A stretch of DNA of 64,000 nt from Clostridia bacterium (GCA_017439085.1 JAFRTU010000015.1:140994-204993); one strand, 5' to 3'. Numbered from the stretch's first letter, positions 1 through 8,928 are shown. Translations and numbers: made by a program. The notes: generated by a model from the letters alone, not told the origin.

Positions 1-1293
1 GAACATCTTGAGAGGATAAACAGGATAAAGAAGGTGAGAGAAGAACTCGGCATGCCGATAGCCATCATGCTGGATACCAAGGGACCTGAATACAGGATCG
101 GTACCTTTGAGAACGGCAGGGTGATGCTGGAGGAGGGACAGAAGTTCACCTTTACTACTGAAGATGTTACCGGTAACGAAAGTATTGTATCGGTAAGCTA
201 CAAGAATCTGGCAAATGAGATAGGGGAAGGAGATACCATTCTCGTTAATAACGGGATGATCGAATGCAAAGTCCTCTCCAGTGACGGTATCAAGCTCGAG
301 ACGGAGGTCGTGCTCGGAGGAGAACTCTCCAACAGGAAGAGCATGAGCTTTCCCGGAAAGCACTTAAAACAGATATATCTCTCTAACCAGGATAAGGAGG
401 ACATCAGATTCGGAGTCGAAAACGACGTCGATTTCATAGCATGCTCCTTTGTCTCCATCGAGCAGGATCTTATAGACGTTCATGAATTCTTAAAGAGCAT
501 CAACGGAGATGATACGGTTGAACTCATAGCAAAGATAGAGAATCAGTCCGGAGCGGATAACATCGATGACATAGCCAAGCAGTGCGACGGCATAATGGTC
601 GCAAGAGGAGATATGGGTGTGGAAGTCCCGTTCGAACAGCTCCCGGCCATACAGAAGGATCTCATCACGAAGTGCAGGATGCTCGGAAAAAGGGTCATAA
701 CTGCTACGGAGATGCTGGAATCCATGATACAGAACCCGAGACCTACGAGAGCGGAGGCATCTGACGTAGCAAATGCTGTATACGACGGTTCGAGCGCGGT
801 CATGCTCTCAGGAGAGACCGCTGCAGGAAAGTATCCGGTACAGGCAGTGAAGGCAATGGCCAGGATATGCGAAGCTACAGAGCACAATATCAACTACAAG
901 GAGAGATTCTACAGGTACGACTTCATAATCCATAACGACATAGACGCCATAAGCCACGCAACCTGCGGAATGGCAATAGACATAGATGCTAAGGCCATAG
1001 TGGTATGTTCACTCTCAGGATGGACCGCAAGGATGGTATCCAGGTTCCGTTCACCGGTCGATATAATCGGCCTTACCACCAGCGAGAAGACATACAGAAG
1101 GCTTGCTCTTTCATGGGCAGTCACTCCGAGAATGGCTGAGATGCTCCCGTCCACGGAAGTTCTGTTCTATACTGCAAAGAAGGTGGCGGTGGAGGCATTC
1201 AAACTCCAGAAGGGTGACAGGATAGTGCTCACCGGCGGAGTCACGAACGGGCAATCCGGTAACACGAACCTCATAAAGATAGAGACTATCTGA
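1..1293 (+). CDS. pyk: Pyruvate kinase, 5' end outside the window
   Basis: Catalyses phosphoenolpyruvate + ADP to pyruvate + ATP, the last step of glycolysis, in the cytoplasm. The reading frame is open from base 1 (EHLERINRIKKVREEL...), so the gene begins upstream and the GTG at 34 is not its start. Visible family motifs are DTKGPE, the metal-binding stretch AKIENQSGAD, VARGDMGVE, and TATEMLESM with NPRPTRAEASDVANAV. The C-terminal allosteric domain ends in NLIKIETI, and no extra PEP-utiliser domain follows. The 430 residues seen suggest that about 40 N-terminal residues are missing. A hairpin follows before glyA. Identification is certain. Confidence 0.97.
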   Translation, partial: EHLERINRIKKVREELGMPIAIMLDTKGPEYRIGTFENGRVMLEEGQKFTFTTEDVTGNESIVSVSYKNLANEIGEGDTILVNNGMIECKVLSSDGIKLETEVVLGGELSNRKSMSFPGKHLKQIYLSNQDKEDIRFGVENDVDFIACSFVSIEQDLIDVHEFLKSINGDDTVELIAKIENQSGADNIDDIAKQCDGIMVARGDMGVEVPFEQLPAIQKDLITKCRMLGKRVITATEMLESMIQNPRPTRAEASDVANAVYDGSSAVMLSGETAAGKYPVQAVKAMARICEATEHNINYKERFYRYDFIIHNDIDAISHATCGMAIDIDAKAIVVCSLSGWTARMVSRFRSPVDIIGLTTSEKTYRRLALSWAVTPRMAEMLPSTEVLFYTAKKVAVEAFKLQKGDRIVLTGGVTNGQSGNTNLIKIETI

Positions 1294-1326
1294 ACAGAAT
1301 AAACCACATATATATTCTTAAATAAC

Positions 1327-1372
1327 ATAACCGATTTCGGTGTTAAAAAAGACCGGAATCGGTTATTATTAT
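1327..1372 (+). terminator. Hairpin between pyk and glyA, probable terminator
   Basis: A 14-bp stem (1327-1340 with 1353-1366, one G-U pair) closes a 12-nt A-rich loop and is followed by TTATTATT. The U tract is interrupted, so termination may be partial. It argues against the ATG at 1371 as the glyA start. Confidence 0.6.
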
Positions 1373-1409
1373 GTATAAACGATACTTTAAGGAAAAGGCG
1401 GGCCATATC

Positions 1410-2648
1410 ATGACGGATTACAATGAGATCAGAAAAGCGGATCCCGAAATATTCGAGATCATGGAAATGGAAGAGAAGAGACAGGAGTCCTTCCTGGAGC
1501 TTATTGCATCCGAGAACATTGTCTCCAAGGCTGTCATGCAGGCAGCAGGGTCGCACCTTACCAACAAGTATGCGGAAGGATATCCTGGAAAGCGTAATTA
1601 CGGCGGCTGCGAATATGTCGACATGGTGGAGGAACTTGCCAAAAAAAGAGCGATGAGCCTGTTCGGAGCAGAGTATGCAAATGTGCAGCCCCATTCCGGC
1701 AGTCAGGCTAATCTGGCCGTTTTTCAGGCATTCATGAAGCCGGGAGATACGCTTCTTGGCATGGATATCTCCCATGGCGGACACATCACTCATGGAAGCC
1801 CTGAGAACTTGTCCGGAAAGATGTATAACGTCATCACTTACGGAGTAAGAAGGGATACCGAGACCATTGACTATGATAAGGTCGAGGACCTTATAAGGAT
1901 ACACAGACCAAGGATAGTGATCGCAGGCGCAAGCGCATATCCGAGAAACATAGATTTCAAAGTCATGAGCGAGATGGCTCACAGGTATGACGCTCTTCTA
2001 ATGGCTGACATGGCACATATCGCAGGACTCGTGGCTGCAGAAGAGCATATGAATCCCGTGGAGTATGCGGATGTGGTGACTTCCGCCACGAACAAGACGC
2101 TCAGAGGACCCAGGGGAGGTTTTATCCTCTGCAGGGAAGAATATGGCAAACTGATAGACAGAGCTGTGTTCCCCGGGACTCAGGGCGGTCCTCTCATGAA
2201 CGTCATAGCAGCCAAGGCCGTATGCTTCAGAGAGGCGATGACCCAGAAGTTCAGGAAGTACCAGAAGCAGACCGTAAAAAATGCCAAAACCCTTGCCGAA
2301 AGGATCATGGCAAACGGGATCAGGGTCGTTTCCGGAGGCACTGACAATCATCTGATCCTGGCAGATGTCTACAGGAGCGGCATGACGGGAAAACAGGCAG
2401 AGATCCTTCTAGATAAAGCGCATATCACCCTCAACAAATGCAGCATCCCGTTTGAAACACTGAGTCCCTTCGAGACCAGCGGTATAAGGATAGGTACTCC
2501 GTCCGTGACGTCAAGAGGCTTCACGGAGAAGGAATGTGAGAAGATTGCTGACCTGATCTCGCTCGTCATAAATGACGGAGAGATCGCGGTTCCTGTAGTC
2601 AGGGGAGAAGTCGACAGACTCACGAAGGAATTCCCGATATACAGGTAA
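1410..2648 (+). CDS. glyA: Serine hydroxymethyltransferase
   Basis: PLP enzyme converting serine + tetrahydrofolate to glycine + methylene-THF, a main source of one-carbon units. Start 1410 is preferred because the in-frame ATG at 1371 lies at the foot of the terminator hairpin, while AAGGCGGG lies 7 bases before 1410. The product is then 412 residues, normal for the family. Motifs are [41 protein letters not shown] and [10 protein letters not shown] with PLP lysine K229. Oddity: the residue before the PLP lysine, nearly always His in this family (H228 in E. coli), is Asn here (AAC at 2091). Confidence 0.96.
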   Translation: MTDYNEIRKADPEIFEIMEMEEKRQESFLELIASENIVSKAVMQAAGSHLTNKYAEGYPGKRNYGGCEYVDMVEELAKKRAMSLFGAEYANVQPHSGSQANLAVFQAFMKPGDTLLGMDISHGGHITHGSPENLSGKMYNVITYGVRRDTETIDYDKVEDLIRIHRPRIVIAGASAYPRNIDFKVMSEMAHRYDALLMADMAHIAGLVAAEEHMNPVEYADVVTSATNKTLRGPRGGFILCREEYGKLIDRAVFPGTQGGPLMNVIAAKAVCFREAMTQKFRKYQKQTVKNAKTLAERIMANGIRVVSGGTDNHLILADVYRSGMTGKQAEILLDKAHITLNKCSIPFETLSPFETSGIRIGTPSVTSRGFTEKECEKIADLISLVINDGEIAVPVVRGEVDRLTKEFPIYR

Positions 2649-2668
2649 CGGATTCATAGTTTGTTAAT

Positions 2669-2697
2669 TTGATAAATACTGCTCTGTGTGGTATAAA
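2669..2697 (+). promoter_or_regulatory. Sigma-A-type promoter of the LCP gene
   Basis: TTGATA at 2669-2674 and TATAAA at 2692-2697 with a 17-bp spacer, about 30 bases upstream of the LCP start. Confidence 0.65.
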
Positions 2698-2735
2698 ATT
2701 CAGGGCAAAACGATATAGATTCAAGAGGTCATTTA

Positions 2736-4283
2736 ATGGCAGAGAGAAGAAGACGCCGTACGGCATATGAGAATGAGGGAAAGACTCCCGTAGTGAAACA
2801 GGAAAATGAAAACAGCAAGGGCCTCAGCATGGGCACCATCGGTATCATCATTTCGGCAGTAATGCTGGTGACGATGATCGTATTTGACGTGCTCTTGGCA
2901 AAGGTCAAGATCCTCGAGACCAAGCACCTGGTGCTTATCATCATAGGACTGCTCCTCCTTATAGGTATATACTGTCTGGTCCTCATCTTCAGCAAGAAGA
3001 AGAGCAGATTCATCGTGGCGGCAGCTACTCTCGGAGTGATCTTTATCGCACTCATATACGGCATCTCGGTATGTTCTAAGTTCCTGAATACCATTGATAA
3101 CATCACGGACAATACAAAGGAACTGGTAAATATCTCGGTCTATGTCAAGACAGAGGATACCGCAAAGGAATTCTCGGATATCAAAGGTGATAGATTCGGC
3201 ATACTGAAGACTCTGGACAGGGAGTCCACTGACAAGACGATAGAAAAGATCGATAAGGAGATCAAGGGGACTATAAATGTCAGCGAATATGACGGCATCA
3301 TAGAACTCATCGAGGCATTGCTGAATGACGAGGTGAGGTCCATTATCGTAAACCCCGAATATCTCGATATAGTATACGATCTCGACCAGTATGAAGGGCT
3401 GAAGGACAGCATCAGAGAGCTCTCAAATTATTCCATTGAAACGGACACCAAGGAAAACAGCGGAAAAACCGAGCCTGTGGACACGAACAAGGATGTTATA
3501 TCCCTCTATATCAGCGGTATAGACAGCAGGGACGGACTCGTTGCAAAGAGCAGGAGCGACGTCAACATCATCGCAACGATAAACCTAAAGACCAGACAGG
3601 TCTCTCTTATCTCCACACCAAGAGACTATTTCGTTCCTCTCTCCATATCAGGAGGAAAGAGGGATAAGCTGACACATGCCGGGATCTATGGGGTGAACGT
3701 AAGCGTGGAGACGCTTGAGATGCTCTACGGTATCGACATAGACTATTATTTCAGGGTCAATTTCACCGGATTTGAGAGGATAGTGGACAGCTTAGGCGGA
3801 GTCGAAGTGTATTCCGCATATGCATTCACTTCACATCATCACAGATTCAAGTTCACAAAAGGATATAACAAGGTCAACGGGGCTCAGGCGCTCGACTTTG
3901 CAAGGGAGAGATACGCGTTCAAGACCGGAGACGTACAGCGCGGAAAGAACCAGATGGAACTCATCAAGGCGATTCTGAAGAAGGCAATGTCAAAGGAGAT
4001 CCTTACCAAGTACGGTCAAGTGCTGGATTCGCTTAAGGGAGCTTTCGAGACATCGCTGCCTTACGAGCTTATTGCAGAGATAGCAAAGGGACAGGTTTAC
4101 AATCAGGGAGACTGGAACATCGTGAGCTATACCGTAACTGGTACAGGCGCTCATGACAAGCCGTACTCTCTCAGCACGAATGCCTATGTCATGATACCTA
4201 ATATGGATACCGTGGCAAAGGCTCAGGAGATGATGAGACAGTGCAGGGACGGAGAGACACTTACCGATCCGAATGCAGAATGA
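2736..4283 (+). CDS. LytR-CpsA-Psr (LCP) family cell-wall glycopolymer ligase
   Basis: LCP proteins attach teichoic-acid-like or capsular polymers from a lipid carrier to peptidoglycan outside the membrane. The 515-residue protein starts with a short basic tail (MAERRRRRTAYENEGK), followed by three hydrophobic segments at about 30-53, 63-84 and 90-112. Most LCP proteins have one, so the anchor is larger than usual. After a linker, the LCP domain runs from about residue 250, with SGIDSRDG, KSRSDVN and STPRDYFV (conserved Arg/Asp of the polyprenyl-phosphate pocket), KLTHAGIYG and DFARERYAF. The SD AGAGG precedes ATG 2736. It is a single-gene unit with its own promoter and terminator. The exact polymer cannot be told. 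Confidence 0.9.
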   Translation: MAERRRRRTAYENEGKTPVVKQENENSKGLSMGTIGIIISAVMLVTMIVFDVLLAKVKILETKHLVLIIIGLLLLIGIYCLVLIFSKKKSRFIVAAATLGVIFIALIYGISVCSKFLNTIDNITDNTKELVNISVYVKTEDTAKEFSDIKGDRFGILKTLDRESTDKTIEKIDKEIKGTINVSEYDGIIELIEALLNDEVRSIIVNPEYLDIVYDLDQYEGLKDSIRELSNYSIETDTKENSGKTEPVDTNKDVISLYISGIDSRDGLVAKSRSDVNIIATINLKTRQVSLISTPRDYFVPLSISGGKRDKLTHAGIYGVNVSVETLEMLYGIDIDYYFRVNFTGFERIVDSLGGVEVYSAYAFTSHHHRFKFTKGYNKVNGAQALDFARERYAFKTGDVQRGKNQMELIKAILKKAMSKEILTKYGQVLDSLKGAFETSLPYELIAEIAKGQVYNQGDWNIVSYTVTGTGAHDKPYSLSTNAYVMIPNMDTVAKAQEMMRQCRDGETLTDPNAE

Positions 4284-4301
4284 ATAAAGCAGAGATGAAA
4301 A

Positions 4302-4334
4302 GAACCCGTTCAGTTTTTGAACGGGTTCTTTTTT
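4302..4334. terminator. Intrinsic terminator, probably bidirectional
   Basis: An 11-bp stem (4302-4312 with 4318-4328), 5-nt loop, then T6 on the + strand. On the - strand the stem is followed by TTTT. It sits between the convergent LCP and flavin reductase genes. Confidence 0.85.
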
Positions 4335-4954
4335 CACTCCTCATAGATCGGTTCGAAATCATCCTTCCCGTGTCCGCAGAGGGGACAGACGAAATCATCA
4401 GGAAGTTCACTCACCATAATGGTATACTTGCAGATCCTGCAGCGCCAGCCGATTATCTTTTTTTCAGGCTTTGGAGCTTCGGGCTTTGGCTTCACATCTG
4501 AATGATATCTTGCATATGTGAGAGGCTTCTTCTTGTTCAGGACCCTTGCATCGGTCACCTCGGCTACGAAAAGAGTATGCGTTCCGAGGTCCGTGGATTC
4601 GACGACCCTGCAGCTCAGTACTGCACATGTGCTGTATGAAAGATAGACTATGCCGTTATCATCCCTAGGAAGGCTGAAACGTGAAAGCTTGTCCACATCC
4701 CTTCCGCTCTGCATTCCGAAATGCCTTATGGTCTCGAACCTGACATCCTCGTCCAGTATGCTCACGGTGAATAATCCGCTCTTTTTAAGAAGCTCACAGG
4801 TAAAATTCTTGTTTATGACAGAAACTGCTATCCTTATTGGATCGTTGGCGACCTGGATGCATGTATTGGTGATGCACCCGTTATCCCTTCCCTCAAACCG
4901 GGTAGCCAGCATGAATACTCCGTATTCCAGTCTGAATAATGCTGTATTATCCAT
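4334..4954 (-). CDS. Flavin reductase-rubredoxin fusion (high-molecular-weight rubredoxin type)
   Basis: The 206-residue protein has an N-terminal FMN-binding split-barrel flavin reductase domain (about 1-150: TNTCIQVANDP, AVSVINKNFT) and a C-terminal rubredoxin-like domain (about 165-206) with CRICKY and CPLCGHGKDDFEPI as the Fe(Cys)4 site. Such fusions (Hrb in Moorella) pass electrons from NAD(P)H to oxygen- or NO-reducing flavodiiron proteins in anaerobes. Only 14 residues separate the two CxxC pairs, far fewer than in free rubredoxin and more like the short rubrerythrin-type domain. SD AGGAGGT lies 7 bases before the ATG. Transcribed towards the LCP gene; no flavodiiron partner is nearby. 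Confidence 0.85.
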   Translation of the reverse strand: MDNTALFRLEYGVFMLATRFEGRDNGCITNTCIQVANDPIRIAVSVINKNFTCELLKKSGLFTVSILDEDVRFETIRHFGMQSGRDVDKLSRFSLPRDDNGIVYLSYSTCAVLSCRVVESTDLGTHTLFVAEVTDARVLNKKKPLTYARYHSDVKPKPEAPKPEKKIIGWRCRICKYTIMVSELPDDFVCPLCGHGKDDFEPIYEE

Positions 4955-5072
4955 GTCTATACCTCCTCTGATTTAAGTATACATTGAAAACGTAAAAGAG
5001 TGACATACCGATCTTGTTTTATGCTAAAGGAATGAGGATGGATTTAAATGATCGGGGAAATAGGACGCGGAA

Positions 5073-5081
5073 TGATATAAT
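5073..5081 (+). promoter_or_regulatory. Extended -10 promoter of the aldo/keto reductase gene
   Basis: TGATATAAT (TATAAT at 5076-5081) without a good -35. The implied transcript start near 5088 leaves room for SD AAGGAG (5097) and the ATG at 5110, and excludes the upstream ATG at 5014. Confidence 0.5.
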
Positions 5082-5109
5082 AAAGACAAAGGAAGAAAGG
5101 AGAAAATGC

Positions 5110-6294
5110 ATGATATATAACGACTTTAACGGACTGAAGCTTTCAAGGCTCGGTTTCGGATGTATGAGATTCAAAAGAGAAGATAACGGAGAGGTCGATC
5201 AGGAGACCGTCAACAGCATGTTCAGGAAAGCATACGAGGCAGGAGTGAACTATTTCGATACCGCATATCCGTATCTTGACGGCAAGAGCGAGAATGCCAT
5301 GGCCGAAGCCCTCAAGGATTATCCGAGAGAGAGCTATTATATAGCAGACAAGTTCCCGGGACATTCTCTTCCGGGCCCGATAGACAATCTGGCTCTGTTC
5401 AACATCTCTCTTCAGAGATGCCGTACGGACTATTTCGATTTCTATCTGCTTCACAACATCAACGAGTGGTCGATAAAGATATATGAGGATCCTGAATATC
5501 ACATAATGCCCGACATCTTCAGGATGAGAGACGAAGGAAAGATCAAACATCTTGGTTTCTCTTTCCACGGAGGCCCTGAACTTCTTGAAAAGCTGCTCAC
5601 GAAATATGAAGGGGAATTCGAATTCGTACAGATACAGTGCAATTACCTTGACTGGACACTTCAGGATGCGAAGAAGAAATATGAGATCATCACCGCTCAC
5701 GGACTCGGAGTATGGGTCATGGAGCCGGTGAGGGGAGGAAACCTTGCAAGACTCAGCGATGCAAATACTGAGAAACTCAGAAAACTCGATCCCGAGGCAA
5801 GCACCGCATCCTTCGGATTCAGATTCCTTCAGGATCTTCCGAATGTGAGGATGATCCTCTCCGGAATGAACGAAGTTTCACAGGTAGAGGACAATCTTAA
5901 GACCTTTAAGGAGCACAGACCTCTAAGCAAGTCGGAGAGGGACACGCTGTTTGAGATAGCGGAATCACTGAAATCCGGTGTTCCATGTACTCAGTGCAGA
6001 TATTGCTGTGCAGGCTGTCCGATGGAACTCGACATACCATATCTCATAAGCTGCTACAACGATTACAAGGTATCTCAGTCAGCGATGAGTTCAATGAGGC
6101 TCGATGGGCTTGATGATGACAAAAAGCCTGCAAACTGCATAGGATGCGGTCAGTGTGCACATGCCTGTCCACAGGGGATAGATGTCCCGAAAGTGCTTGC
6201 CGAGCTTGCAGAGCTCTATGAGACCGGACCGAAATGGGCAAATCAGGCAAAGAGCCGCCACGAGGCCATCAAGAGAGACCTGAACATGGGCTGA
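5110..6294 (+). CDS. Aldo/keto reductase with C-terminal 4Fe-4S ferredoxin domain
   Basis: The N-terminal AKR barrel carries the catalytic tetrad: Asp and Tyr in YFDTAYPYLDG, Lys in ADKFPG, His in YLLHNIN. The C-terminal part has Cys-rich motifs CTQCRYCCAGCPM and CIGCGQCAHACPQGI typical of an iron-sulfur relay, so this is one of the ferredoxin-fused AKRs common in anaerobes. Substrate unknown; sugar aldehydes or xenobiotic carbonyls are possible. Start 5110 (394 residues) has SD AAGGAG 7 bases upstream; a longer frame from 5014 would add 32 residues lacking family resemblance. The zinc-ribbon protein follows 10 bases later, probably in the same transcript. Confidence 0.88.
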   Translation: MIYNDFNGLKLSRLGFGCMRFKREDNGEVDQETVNSMFRKAYEAGVNYFDTAYPYLDGKSENAMAEALKDYPRESYYIADKFPGHSLPGPIDNLALFNISLQRCRTDYFDFYLLHNINEWSIKIYEDPEYHIMPDIFRMRDEGKIKHLGFSFHGGPELLEKLLTKYEGEFEFVQIQCNYLDWTLQDAKKKYEIITAHGLGVWVMEPVRGGNLARLSDANTEKLRKLDPEASTASFGFRFLQDLPNVRMILSGMNEVSQVEDNLKTFKEHRPLSKSERDTLFEIAESLKSGVPCTQCRYCCAGCPMELDIPYLISCYNDYKVSQSAMSSMRLDGLDDDKKPANCIGCGQCAHACPQGIDVPKVLAELAELYETGPKWANQAKSRHEAIKRDLNMG

Positions 6295-6304
6295 GGTGCA
6301 AAAG

Positions 6305-6715
6305 ATGAGCGAAAATTGCAGATTCTGCGGAGCAGAGATACCGGAAGGCGCAGTCTACTGTCCGTCCTGCGGGAGAAAGGTCGCGGGAAAGACGGTGGAG
6401 GAAGTCATAGACGGATTCCTTTCGAATGAGAGATTCACTGAGCTTTCTGAGAAGCTCGGACAGAAAGCAGAGGAACTGGAAAAAGGTTTCAATGAAAGCG
6501 GTATCCCTGAAGCTTTGGAAAATCTCGGGCAGAAAGCAAACGATTTCTTCGAGTCCGACAGGTTCAGGGAGTTCGAGGATACTGTAAATGACAAACTGAA
6601 CAGCATAGATGTCGACAGCATCCTGAACAGCGAGCCCGTAAGAAAGGTCGGAAATGGTCTGGAGATCCTGGCAACGAAGATCAACGAGGCCATAGATGAG
6701 ATATTCAATCAATAA
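6305..6715 (+). CDS. Zinc-ribbon protein of unknown function
   Basis: The 136-residue protein opens with a zinc ribbon (CRFCGAEIPEGAVYCPSCGRKV, CxxC-x11-CxxC spacing) and continues as charged, helical, amphipathic sequence rich in Glu, Lys, Phe and Asn with no membrane segment. The ATG at 6305 has SD GAGGTG 6 bases upstream. It is co-transcribed with the AKR and followed by a strong terminator. Such zinc-ribbon plus helix proteins are common in Clostridia without assigned function; I infer only a cytoplasmic, possibly protein-binding role. Confidence 0.7.
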   Translation: MSENCRFCGAEIPEGAVYCPSCGRKVAGKTVEEVIDGFLSNERFTELSEKLGQKAEELEKGFNESGIPEALENLGQKANDFFESDRFREFEDTVNDKLNSIDVDSILNSEPVRKVGNGLEILATKINEAIDEIFNQ

Positions 6716-6720
6716 AATAG

Positions 6721-6749
6721 TATCCCGGTTGATACCGGGATATTTTTTT
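6721..6749 (+). terminator. Intrinsic terminator
   Basis: A 9-bp perfect stem (6721-6729 with 6734-6742), TGAT loop, then T7. It ends the AKR/zinc-ribbon transcript. Confidence 0.9.
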
Positions 6750-6767
6750 ATGTACAGGTAATAATTG

Positions 6768-6776
6768 TGATAAGAT
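6768..6776 (+). promoter_or_regulatory. Possible extended -10 promoter of the fructokinase gene
   Basis: TGA followed by TAAGAT (6771-6776) about 40 bases before ATG 6816; no convincing -35. Confidence 0.4.
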
Positions 6777-6815
6777 AGGATTAAAGATAATCTGAATCTA
6801 TAGGGAGATTTATTT

Positions 6816-7754
6816 ATGGCTAGAGTATATTGCGTCGGCGAACTGCTGATAGACTTTATTCCCGGAACTGAGAAGGACAGCTATATAAAAAAGGCAGGCG
6901 GAGCTCCTGCCAACGTGGCTGTAGCAGTTGCCAGGAACGGTGTGGATGCATCTCTTGCATGCAAGGTCGGAAACGACGATTTCGGAAGATTCCTGCTGGA
7001 TACAATGAAGGAACAGGGAGTCACTGTTGCAACTCCTGAGATGATAGACGAGGCCATCACTACGCTTGCATTTGTCTCACTTACTCCTGAGGGAGAGAGA
7101 AGCTTCACTTTCGCACGGAAGCCGGGAGCGGATATGTTTCTGAAAGCGGAGGAGATAAAGGATGAGGACATCATGGAGAGCGACATCATTCACGCAGGCT
7201 CGCTAACCCTTCAGAAGACGCCTTCAAGGGATGCCACTATCACGGCTCTCAGAAAAGGACATGAGATGGGAAAACTCGTTTCCTTTGACATCAACTACAG
7301 GCCTAACCTCTGGAACGGCGAGAAGGAAAAGGCAATGGAATCTGTCGAGAGCATATTCCCGTATATCAATATGCTGAAGATCTCTGACGAAGAGACCGAT
7401 TTCGTTGGAGGTATAGAGAATATCCATGATTTCATGGAAAAGAACGACATACCTCTTGTAGTGGAGACTCTCGGAGGGGAAGGTTCAAGGGCCTTCTTCA
7501 ACGGAAAGGAAGTTAGAGCAGAAGGATTCAAGGCAAAGGTCGTGGATACGACAGGAGCCGGAGATGCATTCTGGGGAGCCTTCATGGCTTGTCTGCTGCT
7601 GCAGGGAGTTAGGAAACCTGCAGACCTGACCGATGAGATATTGTATAAGGCTCTCAGATACGGTAACGCCTCAGGAAGCATATGTGTATCAAACAAGGGC
7701 GCTATAGCATCCATACCTACCAGGGAACAGATAGAAGAACTGCTCGGAAGATGA
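6816..7754 (+). CDS. PfkB-family sugar kinase, probable fructokinase
   Basis: The 312-residue ribokinase/PfkB-fold kinase is predicted to phosphorylate fructose with ATP. The N-terminal signature GGAPANVAVAVARNG and the C-terminal anion-hole/catalytic motif DTTGAGDAFWGAFM (catalytic Asp in GAGD) are both intact. Length and start (VYCVGELLIDFIPG) fit fructokinases of the ScrK/FrkA kind. The window also holds alpha-galactosidase and GH32 sucrase 4-8 kb downstream, which supports fructose as substrate, though they are separate transcripts. SD AGGGAG precedes the ATG. Other ketose or nucleoside substrates cannot be excluded. Confidence 0.85.
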   Translation: MARVYCVGELLIDFIPGTEKDSYIKKAGGAPANVAVAVARNGVDASLACKVGNDDFGRFLLDTMKEQGVTVATPEMIDEAITTLAFVSLTPEGERSFTFARKPGADMFLKAEEIKDEDIMESDIIHAGSLTLQKTPSRDATITALRKGHEMGKLVSFDINYRPNLWNGEKEKAMESVESIFPYINMLKISDEETDFVGGIENIHDFMEKNDIPLVVETLGGEGSRAFFNGKEVRAEGFKAKVVDTTGAGDAFWGAFMACLLLQGVRKPADLTDEILYKALRYGNASGSICVSNKGAIASIPTREQIEELLGR

Positions 7755-7775
7755 TATGAAATAATGAAAAGCACG

Positions 7776-7804
7776 GCCGGTCATATGAATGACCGGCATT
7801 TTCT
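7776..7804 (+). terminator. Intrinsic terminator after the fructokinase gene
   Basis: A 9-bp stem (7776-7784 with 7789-7797), ATGA loop, then ATTTTCTTT. Confidence 0.8.
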
Positions 7805-7902
7805 TTATGGAAAAAGGGCCTGAAACAGGGCAAAATGCATGAAAAACCCGAACATTTGCATAAAAACAATAAAAATATGCGAAAAAATATTTGCAAAAGG
7901 GG

Positions 7903-7930
7903 TTGACACCTCATAAATATGCATTATAAT
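7903..7930 (+). promoter_or_regulatory. Consensus promoter of the amino-acid ABC operon
   Basis: TTGACA at 7903-7908 and TATAAT at 7925-7930 with a 16-bp spacer; both hexamers are perfect. Confidence 0.8.
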
Positions 7931-7944
7931 TGCATATGTATTCA
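7917..7944 (+). promoter_or_regulatory. Candidate operator overlapping the -10, ARG-box-like
   Basis: An inverted repeat (ATATGCA, 7-base gap, TGCATAT; 7917-7937) covers the -10. TGCAT-ATGT-ATTCA at 7931-7944 matches the 14-base core of ArgR boxes (TGNAT-N4-ATNCA). More TGCAT/ATGCA words lie at 7835-7880. That an arginine-type repressor binds is inference. Confidence 0.45.
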
Positions 7945-7988
7945 CGAAATCGACTGGCAATGAGCCGGTTAAATATTTGGAGGTTATC

Positions 7989-8828
7989 ATGAAGAAAAAG
8001 GTTGCACTGTTATTGGTTTTCCTGATGGTATTCGTTGCATTCGCAGGATGCAAGAAAAAAGAGGAAGAAAAGAACGAACTCGACATCATTAAAGAGAAGG
8101 GCTACATCACTGTAGCGATATCTCCGGACTTTGCTCCATATGAATTCGAGAATCTGAATGCAGAAGACGGACAGACAGTAGTCGGATGCGAGGTTGAACT
8201 TGCAAAGTACATCGCAGAGTATCTGGGAGTAGAACTGAAGATAGAGTCCATGGACTTCTCATCCTGCCAGGCTGCAGTACAGAGCGGAACCGTCGATTTC
8301 AGCGTTTCCGGATATGCTATCACCGAAGACCGTCAGAAAACATATAATATGACTGAACCCTATAAGTGGCAGGACGATTCCACAGGTCAGCTGATCATAG
8401 TCAAGAAGGATGAAGCTGAAAAATATGCTACGGCTGATTCTTTCTCAGGCAAGAAGGTCGCTGCTCAGAACGGATCTCTCCAGATGAGCCTCGTTGAGGA
8501 ACAGCTCCCCAATGATATCACTATAGAGCCGATCAGCACTCTCAATGACGGTATCCTTTCTCTCATCAATGACAAGATAGACTGCATGGCATGCGCAGGA
8601 GATACGGCTCTACAGTATGTGAAGAACTATCCTGACAAGCTCGCTATTGCAGCATTCAAATTCGAATATACTTCGAAGGGAAACTCAGCTCTCATCATGA
8701 AGGGAAACGATGCACTGCTGGCAGCCATCAATGAGGCTATCCAGGCAGCAGTGAAGGAAGGAAAGCTCCCCGTTTGGAGGGAAGAAGCGGTAGCACTCGC
8801 AGAGTCCCTTGGAATCGAGAACAACTGA
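7989..8828 (+). CDS. Amino-acid ABC transporter substrate-binding lipoprotein
   Basis: SBP_bac_3-type binding protein, exported and lipid-anchored: signal peptide MKKKVALLLVFLMVFVAFAG with the lipobox cysteine at residue 21, then a charged linker. The mature part begins IIKEKGYITVAISPDFAPYEF, typical of polar amino-acid binders, followed by GCEVELAKYIAEYLGVELKI and AVQSGTVDFSVSGYAITEDR. ATG 7989 has GGAGG 5 bases upstream; the in-frame TTG at 7977 would overlap the SD. First gene of a four-gene operon with permease, ATPase and an M20 hydrolase. The amino acid is unknown; the ARG-like operator hints at a basic one, and the hydrolase at N-acyl or dipeptide cargo. Confidence 0.9.
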   Translation: MKKKVALLLVFLMVFVAFAGCKKKEEEKNELDIIKEKGYITVAISPDFAPYEFENLNAEDGQTVVGCEVELAKYIAEYLGVELKIESMDFSSCQAAVQSGTVDFSVSGYAITEDRQKTYNMTEPYKWQDDSTGQLIIVKKDEAEKYATADSFSGKKVAAQNGSLQMSLVEEQLPNDITIEPISTLNDGILSLINDKIDCMACAGDTALQYVKNYPDKLAIAAFKFEYTSKGNSALIMKGNDALLAAINEAIQAAVKEGKLPVWREEAVALAESLGIENN

Positions 8829-8928
8829 CCTAATAATATTGATGGTGTCTTCTCCCCGGGGCATGTCTCCGGGGAAAAGCATGTATATGAATAACGATCA
8901 CAAATGATCGGTCTTGGAGGATTGGATT

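Noticed and set aside
34..60. GTG at 34 as the pyruvate kinase start
   Set aside because: The frame is open and family-like from base 1, and a start at 34 would remove the N-terminal barrel strands.
1371..1409. ATG 1371 as the glyA start
   Set aside because: It sits at the base of the upstream terminator hairpin without an SD; 1410 fits family length and numbering.
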